From Campylorhamphus procurvoides (taxonomy: Eukaryota > Chordata > Aves > Passeriformes > Dendrocolaptidae): a stretch of DNA of 64,000 nucleotides. The position numbers and the translations under genes were made by a program. The notes under the pieces were generated by a model. The model searched no databases, was not told the DNA's origin, and saw only the letters and a program-made list of their open reading frames with translations. The DNA lies in contig WBMV01000272.1 of the NCBI GenBank assembly GCA_013396655.1, forward strand, positions 310,001 to 374,000, given 5' to 3'. Below, piece by piece: positions 12,690-26,700 of the stretch (its first letter is position 1; each line of letters starts with the position of its first letter).

Positions 12690-15250
12690 GCCCCAGTTAA
12701 TAGGAATTAAACTCACAGAACATTGTTTTCTCTTTCATGTTCTTCCCCCTTGGCTGACAAGAAATCTAACTTTGGCAAAAGCCCCAGGTCCTGTTCCCTC
12801 TCATTCTGTCAGTCAAAGTTGTACTCATAAATAAGAAGTTGGTTGTCCAATATATTTAATATTTACTTTTGTGTTTCTATTTTATGGCTGAATATCAAGG
12901 TTTAGTCTTAGGAAAGCAGAGTTCTAATTTTTATTTCAAATAAAGGGTAGCATATTGGACATATACTTCATAACTAGACTTTGATTTTTGCCACTGGCAA
13001 TGTTATCCCTTCCAGTACTGAGTTATTAACAAATACTTAGTGGTTAAAAAATGTCCTGAAACTAGACAGCTAAATCAATTCATTAACTGTCTTTATGTAT
13101 TTGTGAGACAGCAATGTCAAGTGAATCATGGTTCAGTTACTAGAATCAGACTATGATGAATCAGACTAGTTTCAGACAGTGATGTTTTCTTAATGAATAT
13201 ACATCTCCATTTGCTTTTGAATGGTAGATTTTATGAGTTTCTTGCATCTACTTTTCCCACTTCACGGCTTCTAAATCTGAGAGAAGAAAAAATCAAATTT
13301 TTCTAGGTTTTCTAGAATTTTTAAAGGATGATTATTCTTTTATTTGTAATGCCTTATAGTAAGTGCTGGACTTAATGCTGTCTTTGCTCATTAACTTCAT
13401 GACTCATCTCTAGTCCTCAAAACACTTGTCTTGCCAAGAAAATCTCTTTTCCTTAATAAGGCAGCAGAAACAACAGAACTGCTATATGAACGTGATGAAA
13501 TTTTCTAGGTAGGCCTGCTGACATTCTGAAGAGATGACAAGACTAGAAGGACAAGGTAGGTCCAGTTTAAATGGAAAAGAGGGAAGGAAGCGTGGTGCAA
13601 ATGGTAAAAAGCTGTAAGCAAAGGAGAGAGTTGTGTCCTCGGGGGAAAGAGGTGTGTACACACCACACAGGAAGATAGCTTTTATAGACATGAAGTAGTT
13701 ACATAACATGATGAAATGCAGAGAGGCAGAGCTCTAGGGCACAATCATTCTCTACTAGCAAAACGCTCATTCATGCAAAAGACATTTCCAAACAACAAAT
13801 TAACCCAGCAGGAATAGAAATTGCAGCTGTAAAGAAAAAAATTGCCATACTCAGCATTAAGGTTATTCTGACTGATAACTATGTGTGAAGAGTGTGTCTC
13901 TTCAGCTCCACATTCCCCACCCATTGAACAAAGTTGGCAATACAGCCTTAAACCAGGTGCAGGGAAAACCTAGAATTTCTCCCTCTGAAATATTGTGTCC
14001 TTTTGTACTTTTCACCTGATTTCCTAAGGGAGTAATATTTATTGTGCTAGTGCTGGCAGGATGTTCATTAACCTGTTTCATGATTTTTCCCTCTCTTTTC
14101 AAAATCTTTGTGACCCATTTGCTAGTTTTTACCAAATTTGAAGGAAAGGTAGAAGTCTGACAGCTCTGTGTAAATTTGTGATCACCTAGTCTACCACTGG
14201 AGAGAAGACAGAACTCACTGGTTATGCTGGTGCTTGACAAACGTCAACTTAGTAATTACATTTTGTGATTTTTATACACCAAATTAAATACATATTCATA
14301 TCTCTGTGAACACTATTGAGGTAGACTAGATTGCTGAACGGCCAGGATGTTGAGTATGATTTTGAAGGGAGAAAAATTAAGAAACTAGATCTATAAAGGA
14401 GTGATCTTACTGAAGTGTTTAGTGCTAGGTGCTCCTTTTTGAAACATTTGCATATATTAGTGTTTCCAGGGCCAAAAGGAAATTTGCTAAAGGTATATGA
14501 AAAAATAGGCAGAAATATACAAGATGGAGTGGGGTGGGAAATGACAAATTGTAGTTTCTCGAACATATTTTCAGTCATAGAAAAGTACTAGTCCTTCAGA
14601 AGCATCCTCTAGACATCAAAGCCAGCCCCTTCAGAAACTGTTTCTCTTTCTTTTATTCTATTTACTGTCCTTATTATTTTCATATAACCAACACAGTGTG
14701 TGTTCTTGACTTTGGGTGACTACTTTGAATGTTTTTAATTATCTCACACAGCTTTATTTATCATGCTCTTTGATTCCATGTGTACTCCAAGGGATGCTTC
14801 ATGTGTTTTATTTAATTTTATATGTTCTCTCAATTGCCATCTCATCTGTTCGAGTAGCCACACCATTTCACCAGTAGCTATTTTTTATTAATACTTAATT
14901 GATTAAATAGTACATAAAATTATTCATTTGTGGTAATGCACAGCTATAAAACATGTAAGTTACATATTTGACATTTTATTTATAAAAATTTGAGCATAAG
15001 ATGTTGACCATCTAATGAGAATGAGAGGAGAAGCTAAATATTTGATATCTATAAAAGGTATCTTCTTTTTTCCATTACCAGCAAGTAATTGGCTAACTTC
15101 CATTTCTTATTTCTATATCAGCATAATCTGTTTTTATCAAATCACAACACTCTTGTAAAGATGAAAAAGAAAATACTGTTTTCTAAGTGTGATCTAATTA
15201 AGAAGTCTGAGGTTCATAGAAAACAATATATGACTTTCCTGGAAGCCCCT
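12690..15250. other. AT-rich noncoding DNA, nothing recognised
   Basis: Two adjacent minus-strand frames (14240-13902, 112 codons; 14578-14249, 109 codons) are the longest here. Neither shows a domain, signal peptide or codon pattern that would support a gene. No transposon recognised. Confidence 0.5.
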
Positions 15251-15338
15251 AAAAAAGCCCAACAACAAAGCAAAACAAAACAAACAAACAAACAAACAAA
15301 ACAAAACCCCCCAAAACCCCCAACCAACCAACAAAAAA
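15251..15338. repeat. (CAAA)n / A-C-rich low-complexity tract
   Basis: CAAA units fill about 15277-15303, followed by CCCCCCAAAACCCCC and CCAACCAACC blocks. It is the A/C-strand counterpart of the G/T tracts at 2441 and 48711. The C-runs make the complementary strand G-rich. Confidence 0.92.
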
Positions 15339-18300
15339 GTAGTGCTAGATACAAAATCAAGAGAACCACTGTATTCATTGCATATGTTGATAAAATCTGA
15401 GAATGCATTATAAAGGAAAAGAGTAAACCATTATAACAAGAGTACAGAATAGTGGAACAAGCCCATCTCAGTTCTAAAGGCAAGTGTTAGTTAGGAATAT
15501 AACATGTAATAAAATCCATAGGTCTGTCTAACAAACTGATAAAATGCTAGTATATATTGTGATTTGAAATGCTTTGTTTTCATTACTACTTTGTTACTTC
15601 ACTTACATTATAACTTATTTTCAAACTGAATCTGGTTTCTATACCCCTATAACATGCATAACAAGGAAATTTCATTATTAAATGAATAAAGTCTTTTATT
15701 GGGTATCTTATTATTTATTTCTTTCAAATTACCCAATCTTTTTAATGCTCTAGTGACTTTTAGTAACATGTCCTGCTTCGTAACTGTACTTAATCACTGG
15801 AATAACATGTGTGATGATGCAGTAGTTGATGAAGGGTATGATCTTTAAGAGTTCTGAAAATGAATACAGACAGTTGGATGATTTACAGTAGCCAGCCAAA
15901 GGCTCACTGAGTTTGCAAGAGGGCAAGAAACACTTGTAGAAGGTTAGTGAAAGATGAAACTACCTTCTGTTTCTATCCAGTATATTGAAAACAATAGATG
16001 GCTTAAAGCAAACAAGTCTAAATTTTCTAATACACTCATACATCTGAACTGCTTGGAGGAGCAGCATCTTACAGAGTAATTTTCTTAGGTGAAATTATTT
16101 GCACATCTGGTAGTACAGATTAAGCAACACTTATACTATGTAGATGCTTCTCTACAGAGACTTAACTTCTCTAATGAGATCTAACCCATTTTTTCTCAAA
16201 GAAAGTATTTCACTATTACTTTGCCATTACTGAAATTCATAGTACCAAACTGTGCACCATTTTAGAGTAATTTTCTCCAGTCAGATTTGACTGATTCTAG
16301 TTAACATGAATATTACTTCAGTGCAAACAGATTTTACAGTCTTGGATAGTCTCTGTACCAACAAGAGACTCAGACCAAATTGGCTGAAAATGAATGTTGG
16401 AACATTACTTCTTTTGAGAAGCAGCCAAATTTATTTTTTTTTTTTAGCATTACGAACAAATATAAAGGTACAAAAGAGTAAATAAATTCTGGGTTATAGT
16501 GTCCAAATAAATAAACTTCCAAAGCACTGTTATTTTCTTTCTGATATCTTACGTTTTCTTTTTCCCCCATGCAAAGTCTTGTCAGTCACCACTTTTAGCT
16601 CTGTAGTTTACACCATATTTCATGCATGTCAGCATTCCGTGGATAATTAGAGCAGCACTGAAATTCAAAGTCACAATGTACTCAACATTAATTTTGACAC
16701 TCACTTAAACAGAGACAGGATTTCATCTGGAGCAAAAGGAGGGACTTCTCAGTGACTGAACTAGTAGAAAAGAATATTTTGCACTTCAATCACATCTCAG
16801 GATCTGTTTACAAGATGCTAAAAAAAATCAAGTAAGGAAATAATAAACCATGTAGATAAAGCAATTAGTGGTTCTGACGTGGCTTTTAGAATTACTACAC
16901 TATTGTTATTTTTTCTGGCACTGAACATGATATCATTAATTTTAGGCACTGGTACAAATCTGTCATTGGGGTATAACCTGCCTTCCTTGACAATGGTTTG
17001 CAATAAACTTTAACTGAGTTCACAGAGTGATTTGATGGAGATCTGGTAATTTTACTGAAGTCTGACCAGTAGGAAGCAAGATGCCACCTTCAGCATTGCC
17101 AGGTTTAGTTCTGTATGCTCTCTTTTCATCCATGAAATGCAGCACGATTGCCTTGCACCTGCAGTCTGACAGTTCACAGGAAAAAAACAGAATCACAGGA
17201 GGCTCTTCAGCAATGCAAGAGCCTTTAGTACTTATCAGGCTGAGTACAGTACCTACAGAGAGCAGCCCTGCCTTAAGGTAAACCCAGCCTTAACTCAGCA
17301 GATAGCAATGTTTTTTGCACGAACATAAAAAACCCTTATTATCTTGTTGCAGTGATGGGCACATTCTACTGACTTCAATGGGACCAGTGTTTCTTCATGA
17401 GTCCTGTTACATCAGACTTTCGTTCCAGCATTAGATTTGAGCACCAGTTAGGTTTTCAGAGTTGTTTTTTTTTTCTCTTGAGGAGCAACATGCTACAATA
17501 CATTATAAATATACATAAACAGAAGATATTAACTCTAGTTTGAGATTATCCACCTCACTGAGGAACTTAGGTAGCTCTAGAGAAGGTCAAGATATTGAGA
17601 AGGAGAGAGAAAAGGACTGATGCTGTGAGATACAGAGCACGTTCAACCTCCCTGGCATGCAGTTGCATTTAAGAATATGTGGGCCCTTCAGGATCAAATG
17701 CAGTCAACGCTGCAAGGACACTTGATAGAGTGACATTTGTGCAACTATCTCACTGTGGCGCAGGCCTGTTTAATAAATCTGCCTTTAAAAGATGGAGTGT
17801 TGCATTTGTCTAGGAACATGACTCAGAAAGGCTCAGAACAAATGGGATTTCTAATTTCCAGTGAACTTATTCAAAGTTTAATAAACCCTCAAAGAACAGA
17901 GTTTGGTGCATTTGGGCTGTTTAATTCTTTAAGCTTGAGGTTGGCAGTTTCTCAGTGTTTGTTGATGGCTGTAGCTGTCTGGTGATCTGCCAAACATAAA
18001 TACTGTGCAAAGCAGGCTTTGAAAATTCACTGAGCAGTTGCTTTTAGTTCATTTTCATTTAGTTACTTTCTCAACACCCTCATCTTAATACTTTTCAAAA
18101 AAAAATGTAGAGATTAATGTGTGCTCTAACAAGAAAAAAAATATGTTTCTCCTAAAGTTCTTTATCATTTGTATCTGTACAGTGGAATCAGTTTTAGTAC
18201 CCTTGATTAATACTTAATAACATGCTAGTTCACCAATCTTTGTTATCCTTGTACCCCTTAGGAGTGGGGTTTCAATTGCTATAAATCACCTCATCATAAT

Positions 18301-19930
18301 ATTTTACCTAATTCAATCTAGAGACAAGCGTATGAACTTAACCTATTATAATTTTTTCCCTGCAGAGAATTAACATTTAAATTTCATCCAGCTAGGCAGC
18401 CAGTTCCCTTTGGATACTTACCTGAGCTGATTAAGCCTCCTGTGCTGATGAGTTGATGGGAAACCTTAGAAGAGTGTATTTACATCTGATACTTTCAGTA
18501 CTTGTTATCAGTGACATCAGAGTCCCATTAGAGCAAGTGTAAGTTTTATTACTGACTTCAAGATTTTACTTCACCAGAAGACACCTTGAAGAGATGACAA
18601 GCTAAAACAGGTTTCTGGATTTGACCTGAAGTGCACCTTGTGTTAGAAAACAGCAATAAAAAAGCCTTTTACTGGCCAAAGCCCCAGTTTTGGTCTCTGC
18701 TAAGACGTGACTGCAAACTGGAAGTCCTTTCTAGTGATTGCAATAGATGAGATCAAACTGGAAGCATTACTTATGGGAATATAGCAATTTGAACTTTTGG
18801 AAGTAAAAAATTACAAGGAAAATTATACTTCTGAACTGTAGTCTTAAGGACTGTAGTAAATACAGAAAAAAGGTAGCGAGTGGAGGAAAAGTGACCTTTT
18901 CACTGTTTATAGGAACTTTGAGGACTGGATTTTGTTCCTTCAGCCATCTCATGATTTCCTGAAGGACAGAGACAAGCTTCCAGTGTCTGCACAAATAATG
19001 TCCATCAGTACAAACTGAGCTCTATTCATCACTCAGTCCAGTCATACCATCATTGTGCTTCATTGCACATATTGGATGACAGTGTTGGCCTCCTGGACAA
19101 GGCTGCTTAAAACAGAGTTGAATAAAAATCTGCAAATTGGGCTGAAGTGCTATGATTTGTTGCCAGCCAGGTGACCTGTCCAGTCAAAGTTAGCATCATC
19201 ACCTCTCAGAGAACGTACTGGTGGGAATAACATGAAAGGGCTAGCCAAACAGTATTTAGAAGACTGATAGTGATTTCTGTTGCTAGAAGCATCACTCTTT
19301 TGGCTCATATAATGCTGCACGGTATTTAAAATGTGCTTGTTCTTGGTATCAGAGCCAATGAAATCATCAACTGTGAATAATTTATATGAAGAATTCTGGC
19401 AGTTTACATGCAAAATTTTATTTCCATGAAGACTAGTATTTCACACAGATACAAAGCAAAAGCATGTGTTTTAAGTAATTTGTTCATTGGTTTCTCCAGC
19501 CAATAAACTTAGTGTGTACACACAAATATAAGTAATCTGCCTGATTCACCAGTAGCACTTTGGTACAAAATCATATTGAAGTTATACAACGGTACAAGGA
19601 AATCAATATCTTCTCACTTATCTGACTTTGTTTTACAGGAATCTGCATTTTGGGTGAGGTTTTCCAAAGCCAGCAGAAGTAGTCAGGCTCTCCAAAAGTG
19701 CTGTTGGTGGTAAAACCACTGTGCATTGTAGTGGGAGTAGTATACCATGGTAATTTTTTTTCACACCTTCACATTCCTTACCTTGAGCTCAAATGGGGTA
19801 AAAGATTGGTTTTCTCAGAAAAATTTTGCCTTTCAGAATAATCACTTCTGAAACACAATTTAAGATTATGAAATGTTATGAAAGACTAATACTTTGTCAT
19901 GGCAAGCTTTTTTCATGACAGAGTGTCCAG
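15339..19930. other. AT-rich noncoding DNA; possible conserved block 17640-18600
   Basis: No supported gene or transposon. The part from about 17640 to 18010 and again 18340-18560 has few homopolymer runs and a more complex texture than its flanks, which can be a mark of conserved noncoding sequence, but I see no decisive motif. Frames are short and without domains. Confidence 0.45.
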
Positions 19931-20187
19931 CATAGGATCATGGAAGTCCAACTCCTGGCCCTGAGCAGGACCTCCCCAAGAATCATAACATGTGCCTGAG
20001 AGGTTGCCCAAACACTTGTTGAATTCTATTAGGGTTGATGCTGTGACTACTTCCCTCAGGAGCCTGTTCCAGTGCCCAGCCAGCCTCAGGGTGAAAAACC
20101 TTTTCCTAATATCCAACCTAACCCTCCCCTGTCATAGCTTGGTGTCATTTCCTCAGGTCCTGCCACTGGTCACCAGAAAGCAGAGAA
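19931..20187 (-). mobile_element. CR1 LINE 3' fragment
   Basis: The + strand begins CATAGGATCATGGAAGTCC and continues through CCAACTCCTGGCCCTG and AGGTTGCCCAAACACTTG, all complements of a CR1 3' end, so the element is on the minus strand with its 3' end near 19931. The usual GGAAGGGACC segment right after the start is missing, apparently a small deletion. The minus frame ending near 19913 retains the ORF2 C-terminal residues [23 protein letters not shown], corresponding to the conserved KKFF--R---HWNRLP-EVV tail of CR1 reverse transcriptases. It is 5'-truncated and inactive. It belongs to a different CR1 subfamily from the copy at 11357, judged by its longer CCTGGCCCTGAGCAGGAC segment. Confidence 0.93.
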
Positions 20188-23100
20188 AACAATAGTAATT
20201 AGAAACAAAAAAAGTTATCACTCCATTCTACGCCTTGATTGCTGTGTACATACACACACGTCAGTGGAGGAGAGGGCATTTAATAAATTGCAGTTTCCTT
20301 CATGTAAGGCAAGTCCAAGATCACATTTCTTGGCTTCTGGCTGATCCAGTTGAATTTACTATCTCTCTGAGCTTTGTAGCTCTCTGGAAGAGTGAATACA
20401 TTCTCTACAGCTTTTTTGTGCTGTGAAGTTTCTGTATTTGAGGCAGGCCAATTATAGTGTTACTTCTGGAGGAAAGGAGAAATTTTAGGTATTTTTTTTC
20501 TCTTTTAATTACTGAAACAATGGATGTGTGTTGGCTGCTAGATGACTAGGCACAGTCTTTCACTCTTTACACTTTTATGTCTGTAATACTCTTTGTTGGT
20601 CAAAAAAAAGTCATGTACATCTGTGTATGCTTATATGACAACATCATTTGATTTACGCAGCACCTGTGTGTGGAGTGCATATGAATATATTTATATGAAT
20701 AAATGTGTGCATATACAAATACATTTGTAAATTCTACAAAAATGTCATCCCTAATTAGCACATATTTAAAAAGAGAACCATGTTTTACTCTAGACTTTAA
20801 ATGATAATTAAATTTAAAATCTCAGATATTTTGTCCTTTACTGGAGAAGGAAAATAACAGCTTACTGACAGGAAAAAGCAACTTTAATTGTCTGCAACAT
20901 TTCATAACTATCCACAAAATGGAAGTGCTCCCCTTGTGTAAACAGGCCACTGACCTTTTAAAGCGCATGAAGTAGAGTGAAAAGTGAAGTGCAAATATTT
21001 TCTGTTTTTTGTGAGAATCCTGCTACTTTATCTTCTATTTACCTTCTAAACCTTGGCATAGGTTGCTCAGATGTTTCATTCACAAGCAGTTGATTTTTCT
21101 TCATTCTTTATTGATCATAATAGCTGGTTGCTGAATTTAGAAAAGTCTTGACACTGATATGTCATTGAGCTCTAGGGAAAGATCCCAAATAATTCTGTCT
21201 GCTGATGGGATGCTGCTAATAAAATAATCAGGAAGAAACTGGAACTTCCTTAATAGCATCAACAATACAGCAGCATATCTCAAGACTCATAAAATCAAAA
21301 GTACTTTCAAGCAGATAACTGGGGTCCTGCTTTGGGTAAGTACTACATTATAAGCAACAATAATGAAGGAGACGTGTGATGGAATTTGAGAAAGATAAAG
21401 TAAGTGGATGTGAAATGCAGGCTGTAATACAAAGGGCAAAACTCTTCACTCACTATTAATTACTATGTGTAGCAAGTGAAATGGGGTTATGGAGTTCTCA
21501 GCTTAGACGAAGCGCATGAGTGAGTGGTATCCAAATGATACAGCATTATTTGGCTTGTACTGCCTGATTCCCTTCAGATCAATATCAGTTCAGCATCATC
21601 AGATTCTCTATTCCAGTTGCAAGCGGACCTCAGTCTTACATCTTAAAAAACCATTAGATACTGTCCATGCCATGACCTAAACAAAGCATTTTCAATACAG
21701 AATTAATTTTTTTAAAAGTGTATTCCAAATGCCAAATGTGAGCTCTTTGGGACTCTCCACCTGTCGCTCTTGATTTTTTCAGTAACACACCAAGAGAATA
21801 GCTGGATGCATTTTTCAAAAAGGGTGTATTTTAATACCTTTTAATGTAATGAGGGTTATTAATATATTACTTAAAATCCAAGATTTGCTTCTTTTCATTT
21901 TCACACATTTTCAAAAGTTGCTGAAACTGCACAAAAATAATGTGTGAAATTACAAAATGAGGCTATTATTTTCTTTTGTTCTATGCTAATGAATTCATTA
22001 ACAGTTGTTCAGTTATTATCAAGGGTATTCTTTAGTTGTTAGATTAGAAAGATTTTTATCTTATTCTGGCTGTGAATCTGCTCATTACATATCTAACAAA
22101 AAGCAGATGGTTTCTCCCACAGAAAAGTAGCCCTCAATCCCCCCAAACAAAACCATGAAATGTTCTTATAATTTTCTTAACTCTGATGTGTGTTTGTTTA
22201 AGCTCTTCAGTTTGCTTTTTGAGAGATTGTCCAGAATATCACAATGAACTGTGTAAACATATCAACAGATGTAAGCAAGGAGCGATAACATCAATGCTGT
22301 ACTTCACAGGCAGTGTATACAGGCAGTGCAAACCTAAGGTATGGTTTTCCCAGTTGTATAATTTGTCAAATAATCTTTCTAAGGCATAGAATAAAATAGA
22401 CATCTGTTCTATGCTTATAGGTTCAGTTACCTTTCCTTTAATGAGGGATAAAATGGCTTATCTTGGGGATGGCAATATTTTTTATTACAGCCTACAAATT
22501 TTTAACAGTCAACAATGAGCAGTGTTAAAGATATAGCCAATTTCATCCAAAAAACTAGAAGTATTTTGAAATGAAATTATTAATTAGTGATGCTTGTCAC
22601 ATCTACTTGTGAGCATGTTACAAATACCCTTCACTGTTTTACTTGGTGGTCCTTTATTTCACAGATGTTCTTATTTGTCCTGTCTTTAGATTTATAATCC
22701 CTTCTGTCCCTGAGCTCTTTGTAGATAGGGGCTTGTTAGATATGATTAAGGTACATGGTACAGGTAGATCTTGCTTCTGGGTTGAACCTTGTACAGTTTT
22801 GCAAATTACAGATGGCCTTAGAACGTGACATAATAGGTGAAATTTGTAATACAATTATCCTTATAAACAACAACTCTCTTTTCTAGAAGGAAAATTTCTA
22901 CATTAAATGAATGAGAAATGCTGAAGAACAATGTCTCATACAATATTTTCTTTGATACTTTTCAAGTCTGTAGGGATGGTGTGGGGAGTCACAGGTGTGG
23001 TTGAAGTGTATGGTAGAAAAGCTGTGAGATAAACCCGAGCTGCAGAGATTTACATTACCGGGATTGCCTGAGCTCTCGTACTTACAACTGTAAAATCTTC

Positions 23101-26100
23101 TCTAGACTGCTCTGTTTTCTCTCTGTTCCTATTGCACAGCAAAGACATGTACCCTTAATTCATAACTGGGTCAAATGCTAAATGGCATAATCATGTAAAT
23201 AACCTCTTGAGTGGAAAAAAAGAGGAAGGTGAAATTTTAGGACAGTCATTATCCTTTTGAAGGCTGTAATGATACTTAGCATGTCTAAAAGTAATCTGGG
23301 ATAATAGCTAGAGAATTCAGCACATGGGAGAGTAAAACCTTTTCTCTCTTGCAGCAGCAGCTACTTGACAGTATAGAGTAACCAGCTACACTTACCTTTC
23401 TGCAATTCCAGCCCCTTTCCCTTGTGGCATTGCTCTTTTCTGTCATTCTGAGATGCTTCAGAAGACAAAAACAAAGGCTTCTGCCAACCAGTGAAACTAA
23501 AGGTAACCCCATAATCATACTATGTGGAAATACACCACATAAGTACGTGGGACACCCCTGCTAGTTATCCATCCCTTCCCATCCTGACACTGAGAGGAGT
23601 ATCTGAAGATCAGGAGAAGCTTTCTGTCTGGTGAGAAAGTGATGGGTGTTGTCAAAAGAAGGTTCTTCTTATATGTTACTTCCTGCCGTGATATGCAGAA
23701 CTCACCATGAGAGGTGGTACAAAGACGTTTATTGCTTCCTGTGAGATGAGTTAAAATGTGTCCAGTGGGAAGTATTCAAACAATGTGAGAGAAGGAACAG
23801 CAAATTTCTGTATGTGACAGAAAATAAAGTTGTTCTTAGAGAACAGCTGCAGTGCTAGGATCCTCTGATTAAATATTGCTCGAGGCTTAAGGGAGATGGG
23901 AACTATAACCATCATTGACAATGCTCACTTTTACAGTCTATTTTGGCTTTCAAGATTATGTGTCTTCTATAAAAGAGAAGCTACCATTTAGGTGAAAGTG
24001 ATGGGCTTAAGGCAGAAATTATGGGTGTAGGCTTCTGTGCTCGTATTATCTGGACAGACAGATGAGACAAATGAAACAACCAGAGAGGTCCCTTCTGGCT
24101 TAAAGAGCTCTAGGAGTTGAGCATAAAAGATTATGGCTTCCCAAATAAGCTGGGTCAAGTGTGTAGGATAGATCCTGAGGGAGTTCTGAAAGCAGAGTGC
24201 TGGGGTCTGGCAGGTCAGAAAGGGTATTTTTTGAAAGAATAAGTCAGTGTTAGCTTCTAAGATGAAAATTGGCCTGTGAGAATTCACAAAATGATCCATG
24301 TGATTTAGGTATATTTTCTCCAAATTTATATGTGCTTTCCAATGTATTTTAAACAAGGATATGATCATAGATGGTAAATTTAAAACCTTAATGTGCAGCA
24401 GATATTTTCTTTTAAACTCATGCATACTGAAACAATATAAAAACTCTGGTCCACAAGGGCTCCCAAGCCCTTGTTCACTGCCAGTTTAGACAATAAGGTA
24501 AGTCACACACACACATAACTTCATTGTTGGAATTAAGACAAGAAATGAAGAATTACCTTATATGAATGTGATGAGACAAAATTAAATTTAAAATTCTAGC
24601 ATAGCATAGTCAATAAATTTTGCAGTAGTCTAATTTTTCAAGGAACCTTGCCTCAAGCAATGAACACAATGGAAAAGAGACTTTTTTGTTCATTCTCTAA
24701 TGCCATTTATGTTTCCTTCATATAAGGAATTGGTGTTTCATCTCCTCTATAATGCATTTGTCCAGTCAAGAACTAGAAGTATTATTACACAACTTCATGC
24801 ATCTACCTGAGAAATTGTGGTGGGCAGATGTGACAAAAATCTGCAAATTAAAAATAAAAAAATATATCATGCATGCACCAATAAATAAACTCTAAGGAAT
24901 AACTATTTGTTCATTGGACGTTACTAATAGGCATGCTAATTCATTAATCATTTTTGTATATATATTTTTCCCTGAAAATAACATGAAAAATATCTGCATA
25001 AGAAACTAAGACATGGTTTGAAAGTTGTGCAGACATTCTGTGTTTGAATGGGTGCCAAAGAGGCTCCCCCTATTTTAAATTGCTACTCTTCTCTCTTTAC
25101 AGATGTTTCCCTTTTCAAATTTTAAAATCTTATTTTATTAGTATTCTAGTCTTGACATGATGCTGTCCCTGTGGATTAGACTTACAAGCCCATGTCCTGT
25201 CAGTGAACACTTCTGACAGAGGTAAGCTCCAGGTATTTTTCTTTCTAATGCATTTATGTAGGCCAAAACTTAATGGACTATGTGTAAAAGACTTTATAAT
25301 TATCAAGCAACAGTGCCAAATTCGAGATTTCTAATGAAACTGAGATATTAAGAAAAAAAATTCTTTCAGAACCTTATTTTCAGAAATGTAACCATAACAA
25401 CATAGTGCATTTTTAGGCTCTGAAATCTATTGCATCTTGAAAGGGCTTCACACAAAATGATAGAGGATTCTGAAGGATTGTGAAGGTGGAAAAAACCCCA
25501 CTGATAAAACCAAAGCATGGGTTAGTCCTCTTTAGCAGTAGCAACTCTAGGCTCATTCTGTTTTGAACCGTCATTGTACTAATATTACTTATTTTTTCCT
25601 GCAACACCTTCATACTTTCATGACTAACAACACTCAGCAGTAGATTCATGCACTAGAATAATTTCACTGAATGCAACTAATAGTCTATACTACAGCAGAT
25701 CTTGGGTCAAGAGGGAGATGATAGGCTGTAACTTCTGTCCCTAAAATCCATGTGCACTCAGGGATGCTGCTGCCCATGTGTTGCCAACATCTCTCCTTCC
25801 TTTATGCTTTCTTGTCTATGTCTGAGGTGGATAATAGAAAACAGAGCATGGCAGGCATGAAGGGAACAGCGACGGGAATGGGGAGGAAAAAGTATCTTTC
25901 TTGCCTGCTACGTACAGTTGTAGAAGAGAACTAGGAGCTTTAGGAGGGGAGTTTACAAGGGATAGAAACAGTCAGGTCTTTGCGTTTGTAACTCCAGATC
26001 CTCTCCCTGTGGAGACAGAAATGTAGCCTACACTTTTGTCATATTTCTCTGGATGACATTTGGAAAAACATTACCAACAGGTTACTGAAGATATTGCTCT

Positions 26101-26680
26101 CAAACCTGTTTTCCAAGGGGAGAGACAGTCTAGGCTAGTGTCATATTTTCAGCCAAATACCACTTCATAACATCCAGACGAGTTGGACAATACTGGTAAT
26201 ATTTTTGTCCAGCTGTAGGGGAGTTTTTTGTCATTAGCCTGTTGCAGGTTCTTCTGAAATCCTTGTTACCTGCAAGTTTTTATCATTATTTTTTTCCATT
26301 TGCTTGTAGTTTCTGAGGTGAAATATATGACTTCTTTCATTCTTGTTTCCTTTGTGCTTTGTAAGCCCCAATGTGTGCACACCAATAGCAATTTTCTAAA
26401 TGTTTCTGCTTCCTAAGGACCTCTGTATATGTAAAGAAATTTAAAAAAGCAATCTGTTTGAAATCTGATGAGTTTTTATCCTTATTACCTTTTTTCTAGA
26501 CACATAAATATTTGTTAGGTGTAGTTATGTAATTAGTCTCCCTTTTCAGCTAATCCTATTCCTAAATATCAGATCTGTGTTGAAAACTATGCACATTTGT
26601 TTTGCCCTGAAACTGCTCACTTTGGCTCTATATAAATAATTTCTTTCGGGCTGGAGATTTCAAAGCACTTTCAGTGTTGG
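20188..26680. other. AT-rich noncoding DNA, no supported gene
   Basis: About 6.5 kb with no recognised gene. The 145-codon minus frame (24425-23988) has no recognised domain. The sequence near 24060-24110 (AGAGAGGTCCCTTCTGGC) faintly resembles a plus-strand CR1 3' end but is too short to call. A short (CA)n lies near 24507. Splice-like signals at 25102/25222 are discussed as a finding. Confidence 0.5.
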
Positions 26681-26682
26681 GG

Positions 26683-26700
26683 TTTTTTTTTTTTTTTTTT
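26683..26700. repeat. Poly(T) run, 18 bases
   Basis: An uninterrupted run of 18 T follows GGGG. No retroelement could be recognised next to it, so I do not call it a poly(A) tail of a minus-strand insertion. Confidence 0.95.

Noticed and set aside
15301..15338. CCCCAAAA-like units suggesting interstitial telomere sequence
   Set aside because: Vertebrate telomere repeat is TTAGGG/CCCTAA; these units do not match it and are irregular low-complexity sequence.
19913..20195. Open frames on both strands at the CR1 fragment
   Set aside because: The minus frame is the decayed ORF2 C-terminus of CR1 and the plus frame is its antisense; neither is a host gene.
24050..24110. Possible plus-strand CR1 3' end (AGAGAGGTCCCTTCTGGC)
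   Set aside because: Only one short block resembles CR1; the neighbouring tail repeat and upstream segments are not recognisable.
23988..24425. 145-codon minus-strand open frame
   Set aside because: No domain, signal peptide or family resemblance. The length is within chance expectation for 64 kb read in six frames.
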